Below are positions 42,853 through 51,713 of a stretch of 64,000 nt of DNA, one piece after another. This stretch comes from an uncultured Prevotellaceae bacterium (GTDB lineage Bacteria > Bacteroidota > Bacteroidia > Bacteroidales > Muribaculaceae), in NCBI GenBank assembly GCA_937898675.1, contig CALEJB010000033.1, positions 1-64,000 on the forward strand, written 5' to 3'. The notes below the pieces were generated by a model. It did not search any database. It was not told the DNA's origin and saw nothing but the letters and a program-made list of their open reading frames with translations. Made by a program: the position numbers and the translations under genes. Positions within the stretch are counted from its first letter, which is position 1, and each line of letters starts with the position of its first letter.

Positions 42853-42886
42853 AGTGCAACGGGATGTTACAAACTCCTGTTGCACT
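42853..42886 (-). terminator. Terminator of the GH13 gene
   Basis: AGTGCAACGGGA pairs with TCCTGTTGCACT (12 bp, one G-T) around a 10-nt loop, followed on the minus strand by AATTTTGTG. Confidence 0.75.
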
Positions 42887-42914
42887 ACATTTTATGCTCT
42901 AATATTGCCGAATA

Positions 42915-44270
42915 TTATGGTTTGAGCAGCAGATAAGCATAAGGCATCAATCGCGCCTCGTTGCGCAATGTGATTTCCTTGCCGCTCATCAGGTCGATCA
43001 CCTTCTTGCCGTGCCACGACACGGGCAAGTCAATAGCGCATTCCTTGTCACGCACATTGACCACCACAAGCACATTATCGTTGTTGAGCACGCGCTGCAC
43101 ACACAGCACATTGCCGTCGGGGTCGCGCTGCACGGTCATCTTGCCGCTGGCACGCAGGGCGGGATGCTCATTATATATATTAATGAGCCGCTTGTACTCG
43201 TCGCGCATCTGGGGATTGCCGGCCCAGTTGACGGGGACATACTTGAAGAAACTGATGGGGTCGGGGTGTCCCACCTCCTGTGAGCCATAGACAAGCATGC
43301 CGCCATGTAGCATCGTAGTGGCGACAAATGCCGCCATCGAAGCTTTGGGACCGCCATATTGCTTGACGGGCGTCGCCTTGGTGGACTCGTCGTGGTTGGT
43401 GGTAAAGCGCAGTTTGTACTTGCCGGCGGGCAAGGCCTTGTACTCGTTCTTGTCGGCCTCGAGGAGTTTGTCAACAGGGGCCTCACCCTTCATCACCTTG
43501 TCGATGGCGCCCATGAATTCCCAGGCATAGTTCAGGTCGAAACCCGCCTCAAAGTTCTCGGGTTTAGCGCCCTCGGCGAGCATGATGAGTTCGCGGGGCT
43601 TGGCGGCATCGCGCAGGGTGCCGATGCACTCTTTCCAGAAGTTGGCGGGCACCTGGTCGGCGACATCACAGCGGAATCCGTCAACGCCCACGCTGTCCAC
43701 CCAGTAGCGCATGGCGTCAATCATCGCGGCGCGCATGTCCATGTTGTCATAGTTGAGGTCGGCGACGTCGGTCCAATTAGTGCCAGGAGGATAGATGACG
43801 TTGCCCTTGTCGTCGTGGGTGTACCAGTCCTCGTGCTCGGTCATCCACACGTTGTCCCAAGCGGTGTGGTTGGCCACCCAGTCAAGGATGACACCCATGC
43901 CCTTGGCATGGCTTGCCTGGACAAGGGCCTTCAAGTCGTCCACTGTGCCGTACTCCGCTGCCACGGCCTTGTAGTCGCGCACCGAGTAGGGCGAATTCTT
44001 GCTTTTGACCTCGCCGATGGGATAGATGGGCATAATCCATATCATGTTCACCCCCAGGTCGCGGATGCTGTCGAGGCGGGCGGTGACGGCTTGGAACGAG
44101 TTGTTGGGGGCAAACACGCGCGGGTTGACCTGGTAAAGCACGACATCGGCCACATCGGGCACCGCAAAGTCCTCGCTCACGGGCACCGCATTGTGCTTGG
44201 GCTTGCACCCGCCTGCCGCCAGCAGCAAAGCCGCCAGCAACGCTATCAATGGGATTTTTTTGGTAATCAT
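42915..44270 (-). CDS. GH13 alpha-amylase family lipoprotein
   Basis: The protein has 451 residues from the ATG at 44270 (MITKKIPLIALLAALLLAAG), a lipoprotein signal with lipobox 'AAGGC'. The TIM barrel has the usual GH13 regions: 'GVILDWVANHTAW', 'VDGFRCDVADQVP' (nucleophile Asp), 'ELIMLAEGAKPENF' (acid/base Glu) and 'FTTNHDESTKATP', with a short C-terminal beta domain. It cleaves alpha-glucosidic bonds; the short size and lipid anchor suggest a cell-envelope maltodextrin or trehalose-type substrate, which cannot be fixed from sequence. It lies 31 nt after the coiled-coil protein gene. Confidence 0.93.
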   Translation of the reverse strand: MITKKIPLIALLAALLLAAGGCKPKHNAVPVSEDFAVPDVADVVLYQVNPRVFAPNNSFQAVTARLDSIRDLGVNMIWIMPIYPIGEVKSKNSPYSVRDYKAVAAEYGTVDDLKALVQASHAKGMGVILDWVANHTAWDNVWMTEHEDWYTHDDKGNVIYPPGTNWTDVADLNYDNMDMRAAMIDAMRYWVDSVGVDGFRCDVADQVPANFWKECIGTLRDAAKPRELIMLAEGAKPENFEAGFDLNYAWEFMGAIDKVMKGEAPVDKLLEADKNEYKALPAGKYKLRFTTNHDESTKATPVKQYGGPKASMAAFVATTMLHGGMLVYGSQEVGHPDPISFFKYVPVNWAGNPQMRDEYKRLINIYNEHPALRASGKMTVQRDPDGNVLCVQRVLNNDNVLVVVNVRDKECAIDLPVSWHGKKVIDLMSGKEITLRNEARLMPYAYLLLKP

Positions 44271-44301
44271 AGTGTTATGTTTTTTTGGATGGATAATCCT
44301 T

Positions 44302-45570
44302 CTATTCGGCGGCACGGGCCGACCTGAAGAGTTCAAAGTCCTCGCCGCTCACCTCGGTGACCGTCAGCGTGACATGCCCTGCCTCGTCGCTGCCGATGGC
44401 GAAAACCAGCACATGGCCGTCAACGGTATATCCCGTCTCGACGGCACCGTTCTGCCCATTCACGCGCCAGGGCATGGCCATGCGGGCGTCGCTGCCCTTG
44501 AGGGCATTCTTTATCGCAAGTTTAGCCATATCGGCGTCGGTGACGGCAGTAGAATACATCACGGTGCCGCTGCCATTGTCGCTGACCTGGGTAAAGCCGT
44601 ATTTCTCACTCAGCCACAGGGCCACATCGGTGTAGTGGTACTTGCTGGCGGCGGCAGCGGCGGCCTTCTTGTCTTGCTTAGCCCGCTCACGCTTGGCGGC
44701 AGCTTTCTCCTGTCGCTCGGCCTCGCGCAGGCGCTTTTCCTCGGCCTTCTTGATGCGCTCTTCCTCCTGTCGCTGCTTTTTCTCTTGTGCCTTGCGGGCT
44801 TTTTCCTCGGCTTTGGCCTTCTTTTCCTGCTCGCGCTTCAGCGCCTTTTGCTCACGCTCACGGGCCTTTTGCGACTCGCGGGCGGCACGGGCACGCTCCT
44901 TCTCGCTCACGGCAGGAGCCTGCTCAACATCGTCACCCTCGTCGGCATTGTCTTCTTCGGCATCGAGGGCGGCATCATTGCCAGTGGCCTGAATTTCGTC
45001 CTTTGCGGCCTTGCGGGAGCGGGCGGCACGCTTGGTGGTGCGCTTGCCGTCTTTGTCAGCGCTGCCGTCGTCATCCACCGACTCGTCCTTTTCCTTGCCC
45101 TTCTTGCCCAGCGTTTTGTAGTAATTGGCGCTCTCGGTTACGCTCACAAAGTACACCCCGCCCTCTTCGACCGCCTTGCGACCCACCGAAAAGCGGAACT
45201 TGTTCCTGTCGAAACGGAATTCACGCCAGTAGTTGCCGTCGCCCTGGTACCAATCGCCCACGGCGATGATGTCGTCGTAACTCGCCATCAGCCTGTCGAT
45301 GGTTTCGCGCGTCTTCTTGACGGTATATCCAGCAGGGGTATTCAGCATGTAGGACACCTCGCCCTTGCGGCGCATCGATTCCATGTCGCTCGCGCTGGGC
45401 GTGTAGTAGTATTCAAAGCCGCTGTGCAGCACAAACACGTCGTGCACCACATCGTTAAGGTACCACTCGGCTTGGGGCTGCTCGGCCTGGGCCGGTGCGT
45501 TGCCCTGGGCGGCGGCAGCCAGCGCCAGCAAGGCAGTCAGGCCCAATATCAGTTGTCTGGTAAATCTCAT
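44302..45570 (-). CDS. Secreted protein with long charged coiled coil
   Basis: The protein has 422 residues from the ATG at 45570 (MRFTRQLILGLTALLALAAA, signal peptide). An N-terminal domain of about 130 residues ('VVHDVFVLHSGFEYYYTPSA', 'NYWREFRFDRNKFRFSVGRK') is followed by an acidic/basic linker and a coiled coil of about 130 residues made of Lys/Glu/Arg/Gln/Ala heptads, then a C-terminal domain of about 100 residues with 'YHYTDVALWLSEKYGFTQVS'. The folded ends may be related (DUF4468-like beta units), but no family is certain. It may bridge envelope layers; co-transcription with GH13 is likely. Confidence 0.75.
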   Translation of the reverse strand: MRFTRQLILGLTALLALAAAAQGNAPAQAEQPQAEWYLNDVVHDVFVLHSGFEYYYTPSASDMESMRRKGEVSYMLNTPAGYTVKKTRETIDRLMASYDDIIAVGDWYQGDGNYWREFRFDRNKFRFSVGRKAVEEGGVYFVSVTESANYYKTLGKKGKEKDESVDDDGSADKDGKRTTKRAARSRKAAKDEIQATGNDAALDAEEDNADEGDDVEQAPAVSEKERARAARESQKAREREQKALKREQEKKAKAEEKARKAQEKKQRQEEERIKKAEEKRLREAERQEKAAAKRERAKQDKKAAAAAASKYHYTDVALWLSEKYGFTQVSDNGSGTVMYSTAVTDADMAKLAIKNALKGSDARMAMPWRVNGQNGAVETGYTVDGHVLVFAIGSDEAGHVTLTVTEVSGEDFELFRSARAAE

Positions 45571-45600
45571 GAACACATTTGTTTGTTGCAATATAGGTCA

Positions 45601-45608
45601 CAAATTTA
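45601..45608 (-). promoter_or_regulatory. -7 box of the coiled-coil/GH13 operon
   Basis: Minus-strand TAAATTTG 31 nt before the ATG at 45570; the -33 element is not at the usual distance. Confidence 0.45.
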
Positions 45609-45651
45609 ACGCATTTTTTCAACAATAATATATATTGAATGGATTTTTTCA

Positions 45652-45659
45652 TAACTTTG
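45652..45659 (+). promoter_or_regulatory. -7 box of the GH125 gene
   Basis: TAACTTTG. The start site near 45666 leaves almost no leader for the ATG at 45674 and supports the ATG at 45698. Confidence 0.55.
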
Positions 45660-45697
45660 CAGTTAAATAACACATGATCTTTACACTGCAAGACAAG

Positions 45698-47161
45698 ATG
45701 AAACCACGACACCTCCTGTTCGCCCTGATGACGGCGATGGCCGCGGCACTGCCCGCCGCCGCCGATGTCAACCCGCGCTACACCGCCATGGTTAGCGACG
45801 CCACCAGCGCCTATGTGACCAAGCGCCCGCCCGTTGAGGAGCGGTTGTTCACCAGCGCCGCCATCGACAAGAAAATCGAGCAGGTGCTTAAACTCATTAA
45901 GGGCAACGCCAAGTTGGCCTGGATGTTTGAGAACTGCTTCCCCAACACCCTCGACAGCACCGTGCATTACCGCCTGCTCGAAGGCGACGACGACACGTTT
46001 GTCTACACGGGCGACATCCACGCGATGTGGCTGCGCGACAGCGGGGCGCAGGTGTGGCCCTATGTCAAGTATGCCAACAAGGACGAGAAACTGCGCCACA
46101 TGCTGCGCGGCGTCATCCTCAGGCAACTGCGCTGCATCGTCCTGGACCCCTATGCCAACGCCTTCAACGACGGTCCCACGGGCAGCCAGTGGGAGAGCGA
46201 CCTCACCGACATGAAGCCCGAGTTGCATGAGCGCAAATATGAAATCGACTCGCTGTGCTACCCCATCCGTCTCGCCTATGAGTACTGGCTGGTCACCGGC
46301 GACGACAGCATCTTTGGCGACCTGTGGACCCAGGCCGTGCAGGCGGTGCTGCGCACCTTCAAGGAGCAGCAGCGCAAGGGCGGCGACAAGGGCCCGTACA
46401 AGTTTATGCGCCGCGACATCGACGCCAAGTCGTCGCTCACATGGTATGGCTGGGGCCCTCCCTGCAACCCGGTGGGCCTCATCGTGTCATGCTTCCGTCC
46501 CAGCGACGACGCCACGGTGATGCCGTTCCTCGTGCCCAGCAACTTCATGGCCGTTTCGTCGTTGCGCAAGGCGGGCGAAATCCTCGACAAGGTAAACCAC
46601 AACGGGGCACTCTCGGCACAGTGCCGTGACCTGGCGCAGGAGGTCGAAGACGCCCTGCACAAATATGCCGTCGTGGACCATCCCAAATACGGCAAAATCT
46701 ACGCCTACGAGGTGGACGGCTGGGGCGGCCGCGTGCTCGCCGACGACGCCAATGTGCCCAGCCTGCTGGCCATGGGCTACCTGGGCGATGTGCCCATGGA
46801 TGACCCCATTTACCGCAACACGCGCCGCTTTGTGTGGAGCGAGGACAACCCCTGCTACTTCCACGGCACAGCCGGTGAAGGCGTCGGCGGAGCGCACACG
46901 GGCTATGACCTCATCTGGCCCATGAGCATCATGATGAAGGCCTTTACCGCCGACAACGACGAGGAAATCGCATACTGCATGCGCCAACTGCTGACCACCG
47001 ACGCCGGCACGGGCTTCATGCACGAGTCCTTTGACAAGGACGACGCCAAGCACTACACCCGCGCCTGGTTTGCCTGGCAGAATACCCTCTTCGGCGAACT
47101 GGTCATCCACCTTGTCGACAACGGCAAGGCCGACCTCCTGGTCCACTGCCTGGACAAGTAA
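45698..47161 (+). CDS. GH125 exo-alpha-1,6-mannosidase
   Basis: The protein has 487 residues from the ATG at 45698 with a signal peptide (MKPRHLLFALMTAMAAALPA). It matches the GH125 (formerly DUF1237) family: 'VYTGDIHAMWLRDSGAQVWP', 'LDPYANAFNDGPTGSQWESD', 'KFMRRDIDAKSSLTWYGWGP' and 'MHESFDKDDAKHYTRAWFAW'. These inverting enzymes remove alpha-1,6-mannose from N-glycan cores. It is periplasmic. It stands alone between a divergent operon and the DUF4954 gene. Confidence 0.93.
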   Translation: MKPRHLLFALMTAMAAALPAAADVNPRYTAMVSDATSAYVTKRPPVEERLFTSAAIDKKIEQVLKLIKGNAKLAWMFENCFPNTLDSTVHYRLLEGDDDTFVYTGDIHAMWLRDSGAQVWPYVKYANKDEKLRHMLRGVILRQLRCIVLDPYANAFNDGPTGSQWESDLTDMKPELHERKYEIDSLCYPIRLAYEYWLVTGDDSIFGDLWTQAVQAVLRTFKEQQRKGGDKGPYKFMRRDIDAKSSLTWYGWGPPCNPVGLIVSCFRPSDDATVMPFLVPSNFMAVSSLRKAGEILDKVNHNGALSAQCRDLAQEVEDALHKYAVVDHPKYGKIYAYEVDGWGGRVLADDANVPSLLAMGYLGDVPMDDPIYRNTRRFVWSEDNPCYFHGTAGEGVGGAHTGYDLIWPMSIMMKAFTADNDEEIAYCMRQLLTTDAGTGFMHESFDKDDAKHYTRAWFAWQNTLFGELVIHLVDNGKADLLVHCLDK

Positions 47162-47242
47162 AGAATCTTTCAAAAAATATTTTTACAATTCCTATCATAG
47201 GTTAAAGCGGTGGGAATTCCGCGATATTCGGCGGCAAAGAGT

Positions 47243-47250
47243 TAATTTTG
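47243..47250 (+). promoter_or_regulatory. -7 box of the DUF4954 gene
   Basis: TAATTTTG within a 10-nt-loop inverted repeat TCGGCGGCAAA/TTTTGCCACCGA; weak -33. Confidence 0.45.
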
Positions 47251-47287
47251 CCACCGAATTTCACACACTATTTCTCAAATCTAACAC

Positions 47288-49144
47288 ATGAAACAATACC
47301 GACACCTAACCGGTGATCAAATCGAAGCCCTGAAAAGCAACGACTGCTGGGCCCGTGACTGGAATGAAATCATGGTAACCGACGGCTTTGACACCCATCG
47401 GTGCCACCGGGTGCAATTCTATGGCAGCGCACGGCTGGGCAACTGCGACGGCACCGTCGAAATCACAGATGGTTTTGTAAAAAACTGCGGCATCTACAAT
47501 GCCACATTGCGCAATGTCACCATTGGCGACCGGTGCCTCGTGGAGAACATCGGCAACTATATGAACAATGTTGACGTGGGTGACGGCTGCTACATCTCCA
47601 ACGTGAGCATCATCGACACCGCGGGCGAGCCGTTCTATGGCCAAGGCCACCTCATCGCCGTGCTCAACGAGGCGGGCGACGGCAACCTGATGCTGCTCAA
47701 CGACCTCAACAGCCAGTTGGCGGCTTTTATGGTCAAGCATGGCGACAACAAGCCATTGATGAACGCCCTTACCGCAATGATCAACGAGTCGGTTGCCGCC
47801 TCACGGCCGGCTTGCAGCACCATCGGCAACGATGTGCGCATCGTCAACAGCGGCACCATCACCAACACCATTATCGACGACGCCTGCCGCATCTGCGGCG
47901 TGTCACGCCTGCACGAGTGCACCATCAGCAGCACGACGGAAAACCCCATCACCATATCCACGGGCGTAATCCTGGAAAAGACCATCGTGAGCAGCGGCTC
48001 ACGCATCAACGGCAGCGTGAAACTGATAGACTGCTTTGTGGGTGAATGCTGCCACCTCGAGAACGGCTTCACCGCCGCAAGCAGTGTCTTTTTTGCCAAC
48101 AGTTACATGTCCAACGGCGAGGCATGCGCCGCCTTTTGCGGCCCGTTTACCGTGAGCCACCACAAGAGTTCGCTGCTCATTGGTGCCATGTTCTCGTTCT
48201 ACAACGCAGGCTCGGCGACCAACTTCAGCAACCATGCCTACAAGATGGGCCCCATGCACTACGGTTCGCTCGAACGCGGCACCAAAACGGCCAGCGGCGC
48301 CTATCTGCTGCTGCCGGCCAACATCGGCGCATTCAGCGTGTTGTTTGGCAAACTGATGTATCACCCCGACACGCGCGACCTGCCGTTCAGTTACCTCATT
48401 GCCTATAGCGACACCATGTTCCTGGCGCCGGGCCGCAATTTTGCCACCGTGGGCCTGTACCGCGACATCCGCAAATGGCCCAAGCGCGACCGCCGCACCA
48501 AGAGCGAGCAAAAGAGTGTTGTCAACTTTGATTGGCTGAGCCCGTTCACCATCAGCGAGGTGCTCAGGGGCAAGACGATATTGGAAAAACTGCGTGCCGC
48601 CAGCGGTGACCGCGTGAGCACCTACAACTACCACGAGTATGTCATCAAGGCCCCGTTGCTGCGCAAGGGCATCGAGTACTATGACATGGCGTTGCGCATC
48701 TATATGGGCGCCGTGCTCAAACGCCACAAACCCGAACCGCCCAAGAGCAACAACGGAGAGGGCAACTGGATTGACTTGGCGGGCCTGCTCATGCCGCAAA
48801 GCGCCGAGGACCAACTCATCGATGACATCATCACGGGCCGATTGAGTTCCATCGAGCAGGTGAACGCACGCTTCAAGGACATCGACGCCAACTACAACGA
48901 GTTGCGCTGGGCATGGAGCTACCGCATGATTCTGGACTACTACGGCATCGACGAACTGACCGATGCCGCCGTGGAACGCATCCACAAAGACTATGTGAGC
49001 GCCCGCCGGCAGTGGATCTCGCTCATCCGCCAGGATGCCGAGAAAGAATACTCGCTGGGAGATGTTGATCCCGATGTGCTCGACAACTTCACCACCCTGC
49101 TCGACCGCGAGGTGGATTTCGAGAACCAGAAATTGTATATGTGA
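47288..49144 (+). CDS. DUF4954 family protein with left-handed beta-helix
   Basis: The protein has 618 residues without signal peptide. The N-terminal half shows hexapeptide-like repeats ('YNATLRNVTIGDRCLVENIG', 'ISTGVILEKTIVSSGSRING', 'ENGFTAASSVFFANSYMSNG'), a left-handed parallel beta-helix as in acyl- and nucleotidyl-transferases. The C-terminal half is helical. It matches the Bacteroidota-restricted DUF4954 family, which has no proven function; a sugar-nucleotide or acyl transfer role is only inference. Its own box is at 47243. Confidence 0.88.
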   Translation: MKQYRHLTGDQIEALKSNDCWARDWNEIMVTDGFDTHRCHRVQFYGSARLGNCDGTVEITDGFVKNCGIYNATLRNVTIGDRCLVENIGNYMNNVDVGDGCYISNVSIIDTAGEPFYGQGHLIAVLNEAGDGNLMLLNDLNSQLAAFMVKHGDNKPLMNALTAMINESVAASRPACSTIGNDVRIVNSGTITNTIIDDACRICGVSRLHECTISSTTENPITISTGVILEKTIVSSGSRINGSVKLIDCFVGECCHLENGFTAASSVFFANSYMSNGEACAAFCGPFTVSHHKSSLLIGAMFSFYNAGSATNFSNHAYKMGPMHYGSLERGTKTASGAYLLLPANIGAFSVLFGKLMYHPDTRDLPFSYLIAYSDTMFLAPGRNFATVGLYRDIRKWPKRDRRTKSEQKSVVNFDWLSPFTISEVLRGKTILEKLRAASGDRVSTYNYHEYVIKAPLLRKGIEYYDMALRIYMGAVLKRHKPEPPKSNNGEGNWIDLAGLLMPQSAEDQLIDDIITGRLSSIEQVNARFKDIDANYNELRWAWSYRMILDYYGIDELTDAAVERIHKDYVSARRQWISLIRQDAEKEYSLGDVDPDVLDNFTTLLDREVDFENQKLYM

Positions 49145-49156
49145 TTGCCAAATAAC

Positions 49157-49193
49157 AAAAAAAGCGATGCGCCTCAATATTGAAGCGCATCGC
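49157..49193 (-). terminator. Terminator of the CAU tRNA
   Basis: GCGATGCGC (49164-49172) pairs with GCGCATCGC (49185-49193), followed on the minus strand by seven T (complement of 49157-49163). Confidence 0.85.
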
Positions 49194-49201
49194 CGTGCTA
49201 T

Positions 49202-49278
49202 TGGTAGCGGGACTGAGAATTGAACTCAGGACCTCCGGGTTATGAATCCGACGCTCTAACCAACTGAGCTATCCCGCC
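49202..49278 (-). tRNA. tRNA with CAU anticodon (Met, or Ile2)
   Basis: A 77-nt cloverleaf on the minus strand: acceptor GGCGGGA/TCCCGCT with a G1-U72 pair, D arm AGCTCAGTTGGTTAGAGC, anticodon loop TTCATAA, T loop TTCAATT and an encoded CCA. The acceptor lacks the C1-A72 mismatch and the anticodon stem lacks three G-C pairs, so it is not the initiator. It has its own promoter and terminator. Confidence 0.93.
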
Positions 49279-49296
49279 ATTTCCTAAAAGCGACTG

Positions 49297-49328
49297 CAAA
49301 GGTATAACCATTTCCACAACCGACCAAA
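49297..49328 (-). promoter_or_regulatory. Promoter of the CAU tRNA
   Basis: Minus-strand TACCTTTG (complement of 49297-49304) and TTTG (complement of 49325-49328) with a 20-bp spacer. Confidence 0.8.
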
Positions 49329-49356
49329 TTTTTTGGCAAAAAGTTTTTTCGTTTTT

Positions 49357-49385
49357 TTTGAATTTAAGAAATTTCACTACCTTTG
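49357..49385 (+). promoter_or_regulatory. Promoter of the sialidase gene
   Basis: TTTG (49357-49360) and TACCTTTG (49378-49385), spacer 17 bp. The predicted start site falls at or within 1-2 nt of the ATG at 49393. Confidence 0.65.
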
Positions 49386-49392
49386 CCGTGAG

Positions 49393-50634
49393 ATGAAAAT
49401 CAACCATTTTACACGATTGCTGGCGACTTTGACAGTGGCAGCGGCGCTCAATGGCGCGGCCCAGTCGGTCGTGTTCGATTCCGCGCCCGCCAGCGGCCGG
49501 TTTTACCGCATCCCCGCCATCGTGCAACTGCAAGACGGCAGCCTGCTGGCCATGGGCGACGACCGCCACGGCAGCGACAGCGACATCGGCGGCAACCACG
49601 GCATCGACATCGTGGGCCGCATGAGCCGTGACGGCGGCGCCACGTGGGGCGAAACCGTGATGATTGCCGACGGCGACGGCTCGGGAGCGGGCTTTGACGA
49701 CAACCACGGCGACGCCGCGGCGGTTGCCGACCGCGAGACGGGCGACATCCTGGTGATGTGCGCCTCGGGGGCGGTGGGCTTCGGCGCCTCCACGCTGCAA
49801 GAACCCCTGCGCGTGGGCCGCTATGTGAGCCGTGACGGCGGCGCCACATGGTCGGGCGGCGAGGCCACAAGCGCCATCTACGGCATCTTTGCCGGTCATC
49901 GCGAGGTAAACGGCCTATTCTTTTCCAGCGGCCGCATCTGCCAGAGCAAGCGCATCAAGCGCGGCAGCCACTATCGCATCTATTCGGCCATCGACGGCCC
50001 GTGGGGCACCGGGTGCCTGGTGCTGTACAGCGACGACCTGGGCATGACATGGCAAGCCCTGGGCGGCCCCGCCGCGAGACCCACGACAGGCCCCATGGGC
50101 GATGAAGCCAAGGTCGAGGAACTGCCCGACGGCAAAGTGCTGCTGAGTTGCCGCTCCAAACTGGCCGAAACCAGCGGCCGACTGTTCAACATCTTTGATT
50201 ACGCCACGGGCACCTGGGGCCGCATGGCGGTGAGCAACGACAGCATCGAGGGCACATGGTCACAGGGCTGCTCCTGCAACGGCGAACTGCTCGTCGTGGC
50301 AGCCTTGCGCACCAGCGACGGCCGCAGCCTGCACTTGGCGCTGCAGTCCGTGCCGCGGGGTCCCGGCCGCCAGCGCGTAACCATATATTATAAGGAGTTG
50401 CTCACGCCCGAGGACTATGACCAGCCCGAGGATTTCGCATGGGGATGGAGGCCCTATCAGGTGACCGGCAATTACTCGGCCTACTCAACGATGGTTGAAC
50501 TCGAGAGCGGCGACATCGCCTTCATGCACGAGGACTGCAACGACAACGCTGGCACCGCTTACTACGACTTGCTGTGCGAGCAATTAACCTTACAACAAAT
50601 CACCAACGGCCGCTATCGCAGCGCCAAGCAATGA
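49393..50634 (+). CDS. GH33 exo-alpha-sialidase
   Basis: The protein has 413 residues from the ATG at 49393, with a signal peptide (MKINHFTRLLATLTVAAALN). It has the RIP motif 'GRFYRIPAIVQL', three Asp boxes ('SRDGGATWGE', 'SRDGGATWSGG', 'SDDLGMTWQ'), the acid/base Asp region 'DDRHGSDSDIGG', the Glu 'GDEAKVEELPDG' and the nucleophile Tyr in 'GNYSAYSTM'. It removes terminal sialic acid from host glycans outside the cytoplasm. No NanA/NanT genes are in the window, so the sialic acid may be shared or used elsewhere. It is followed after 4 nt by a tRNA-dihydrouridine synthase gene. Confidence 0.94.
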   Translation: MKINHFTRLLATLTVAAALNGAAQSVVFDSAPASGRFYRIPAIVQLQDGSLLAMGDDRHGSDSDIGGNHGIDIVGRMSRDGGATWGETVMIADGDGSGAGFDDNHGDAAAVADRETGDILVMCASGAVGFGASTLQEPLRVGRYVSRDGGATWSGGEATSAIYGIFAGHREVNGLFFSSGRICQSKRIKRGSHYRIYSAIDGPWGTGCLVLYSDDLGMTWQALGGPAARPTTGPMGDEAKVEELPDGKVLLSCRSKLAETSGRLFNIFDYATGTWGRMAVSNDSIEGTWSQGCSCNGELLVVAALRTSDGRSLHLALQSVPRGPGRQRVTIYYKELLTPEDYDQPEDFAWGWRPYQVTGNYSAYSTMVELESGDIAFMHEDCNDNAGTAYYDLLCEQLTLQQITNGRYRSAKQ

Positions 50635-50638
50635 CAAA

Positions 50639-51571
50639 ATGATGACCGACAACAAATTACCAATATATGCCGCCCCGCTGCAGGGCGTGACCGACCGCGT
50701 GTGGCGCATGGCGCACAGTAGCGTGTTTGGCGGCGTGGACGCCTACTTTGCCCCCTTCATGCGCGTGGAGCGCGGCGAGGTGCGCCGCAAGGACCTGCGC
50801 GACGTGGACCCAGCAGGCAACGCGGATATCGCGCTCATTCCTCAGATTCTCGCCTGCGCGCCCGAACACGCGCTGATGATGGTTCACGCCTTGCGCGACA
50901 TGGGCTATGACCGCATTGACATCAATCTGGGGTGCCCCTTCCCGCCCATCGCCCTTCACCGCAAGGGTGCGGGCATGCTGCCCTACCCCGAACTGGCCGA
51001 GGATCTCTTCAAAGCGCTGGCCACCGTCGAGGGCGTGACCTACAGCATCAAGATGCGCCTGGGCTGGGACTCGGGCGACCAGTGGCTCGCCGTGCTGCCG
51101 CCGATGGACATCATCAAGCCGTGCCACATCACCGTGCATCCCCGCATGGGCAAACAGCAGTACCGCGGCGACCTGGACATGGAACAATTTGAGGCACTGC
51201 TGCATGCCTCGCCGTGGCCCGTGGTCTATAACGGCGGCATCCGCACCACACAGGACATCGACGCCATCACCAGCCGTTACCCCACCCTGGCCGGCGTGAT
51301 GATTGGCGAAGGCCTGGCCGCCAACCCAGGGCTGCTGGCCCCCGGCGCCGCGCCCGACGACTACCGCCGCTTCCATGACCTGCTCATCGACGGCTACAGC
51401 GAGCAACCCAACGGCGGCGAGGCCCAGTTGCTGCGCCGTTTTCAGGACATCTGGCAGCACTTCCTGCCCGGCACCGACCGCAAACTGCTCAAAGCCATCA
51501 AGAAGTCGCGCAAACTCGAAGCCTACGAAGCGGCAGCCACTGCCGCCCTGGCCACATTTAGTGAGGAGTGA
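50639..51571 (+). CDS. dus: tRNA-dihydrouridine synthase family protein
   Basis: The protein has 310 residues. The FMN-binding TIM-barrel features are 'IYAAPLQGVTDRVWRMAHSS', 'IDINLGCPFPPIALHRKGAG' (active-site Cys), 'SIKMRLGWDSGDQWLAVLPP', 'HITVHPRMGKQQYRGDLDME' and 'VVYNGGIRTTQDID'. It reduces uridines in the tRNA D-loop. It starts 4 nt after the sialidase stop (two adjacent ATG codons). The last codons (SEE and TGA) lie in a heptanucleotide element, so the C-terminus was set by that insertion. Confidence 0.93.
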   Translation: MMTDNKLPIYAAPLQGVTDRVWRMAHSSVFGGVDAYFAPFMRVERGEVRRKDLRDVDPAGNADIALIPQILACAPEHALMMVHALRDMGYDRIDINLGCPFPPIALHRKGAGMLPYPELAEDLFKALATVEGVTYSIKMRLGWDSGDQWLAVLPPMDIIKPCHITVHPRMGKQQYRGDLDMEQFEALLHASPWPVVYNGGIRTTQDIDAITSRYPTLAGVMIGEGLAANPGLLAPGAAPDDYRRFHDLLIDGYSEQPNGGEAQLLRRFQDIWQHFLPGTDRKLLKAIKKSRKLEAYEAAATAALATFSEE

Positions 51572-51579
51572 GGAGTTGC
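51557..51579 (-). repeat. Heptanucleotide element, copy 8 (supplies dus stop)
   Basis: On the minus strand CAACTC-CTCACTC-CTCACTAAA. On the plus strand its TGA at 51569-51571 ends the dihydrouridine synthase gene. Confidence 0.8.
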
Positions 51580-51650
51580 TATTTTACCCAAATTTGCGCA
51601 AAACAGGGCATTCATCTGATGCATCCGCCACGATGAAAGCGGACCAGTTC

Positions 51651-51681
51651 TTGCCATAGCCAGAAATTTCCATTAACTTTG
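51651..51681 (+). promoter_or_regulatory. Promoter of fucose-isomerase-like gene
   Basis: TTG (51651-51653), a 20-bp spacer and TAACTTTG (51674-51681). Confidence 0.75.
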
Positions 51682-51713
51682 CGCCAGAAATAAAAAAACT
51701 AAACCGAATTATC

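Noticed and set aside
42846..42853. A minus-strand TAATTTTG box within the GH13 terminator region
   Set aside because: It overlaps the terminator hairpin and lacks a -33 element; the box at 42760 fits the downstream transcript better.
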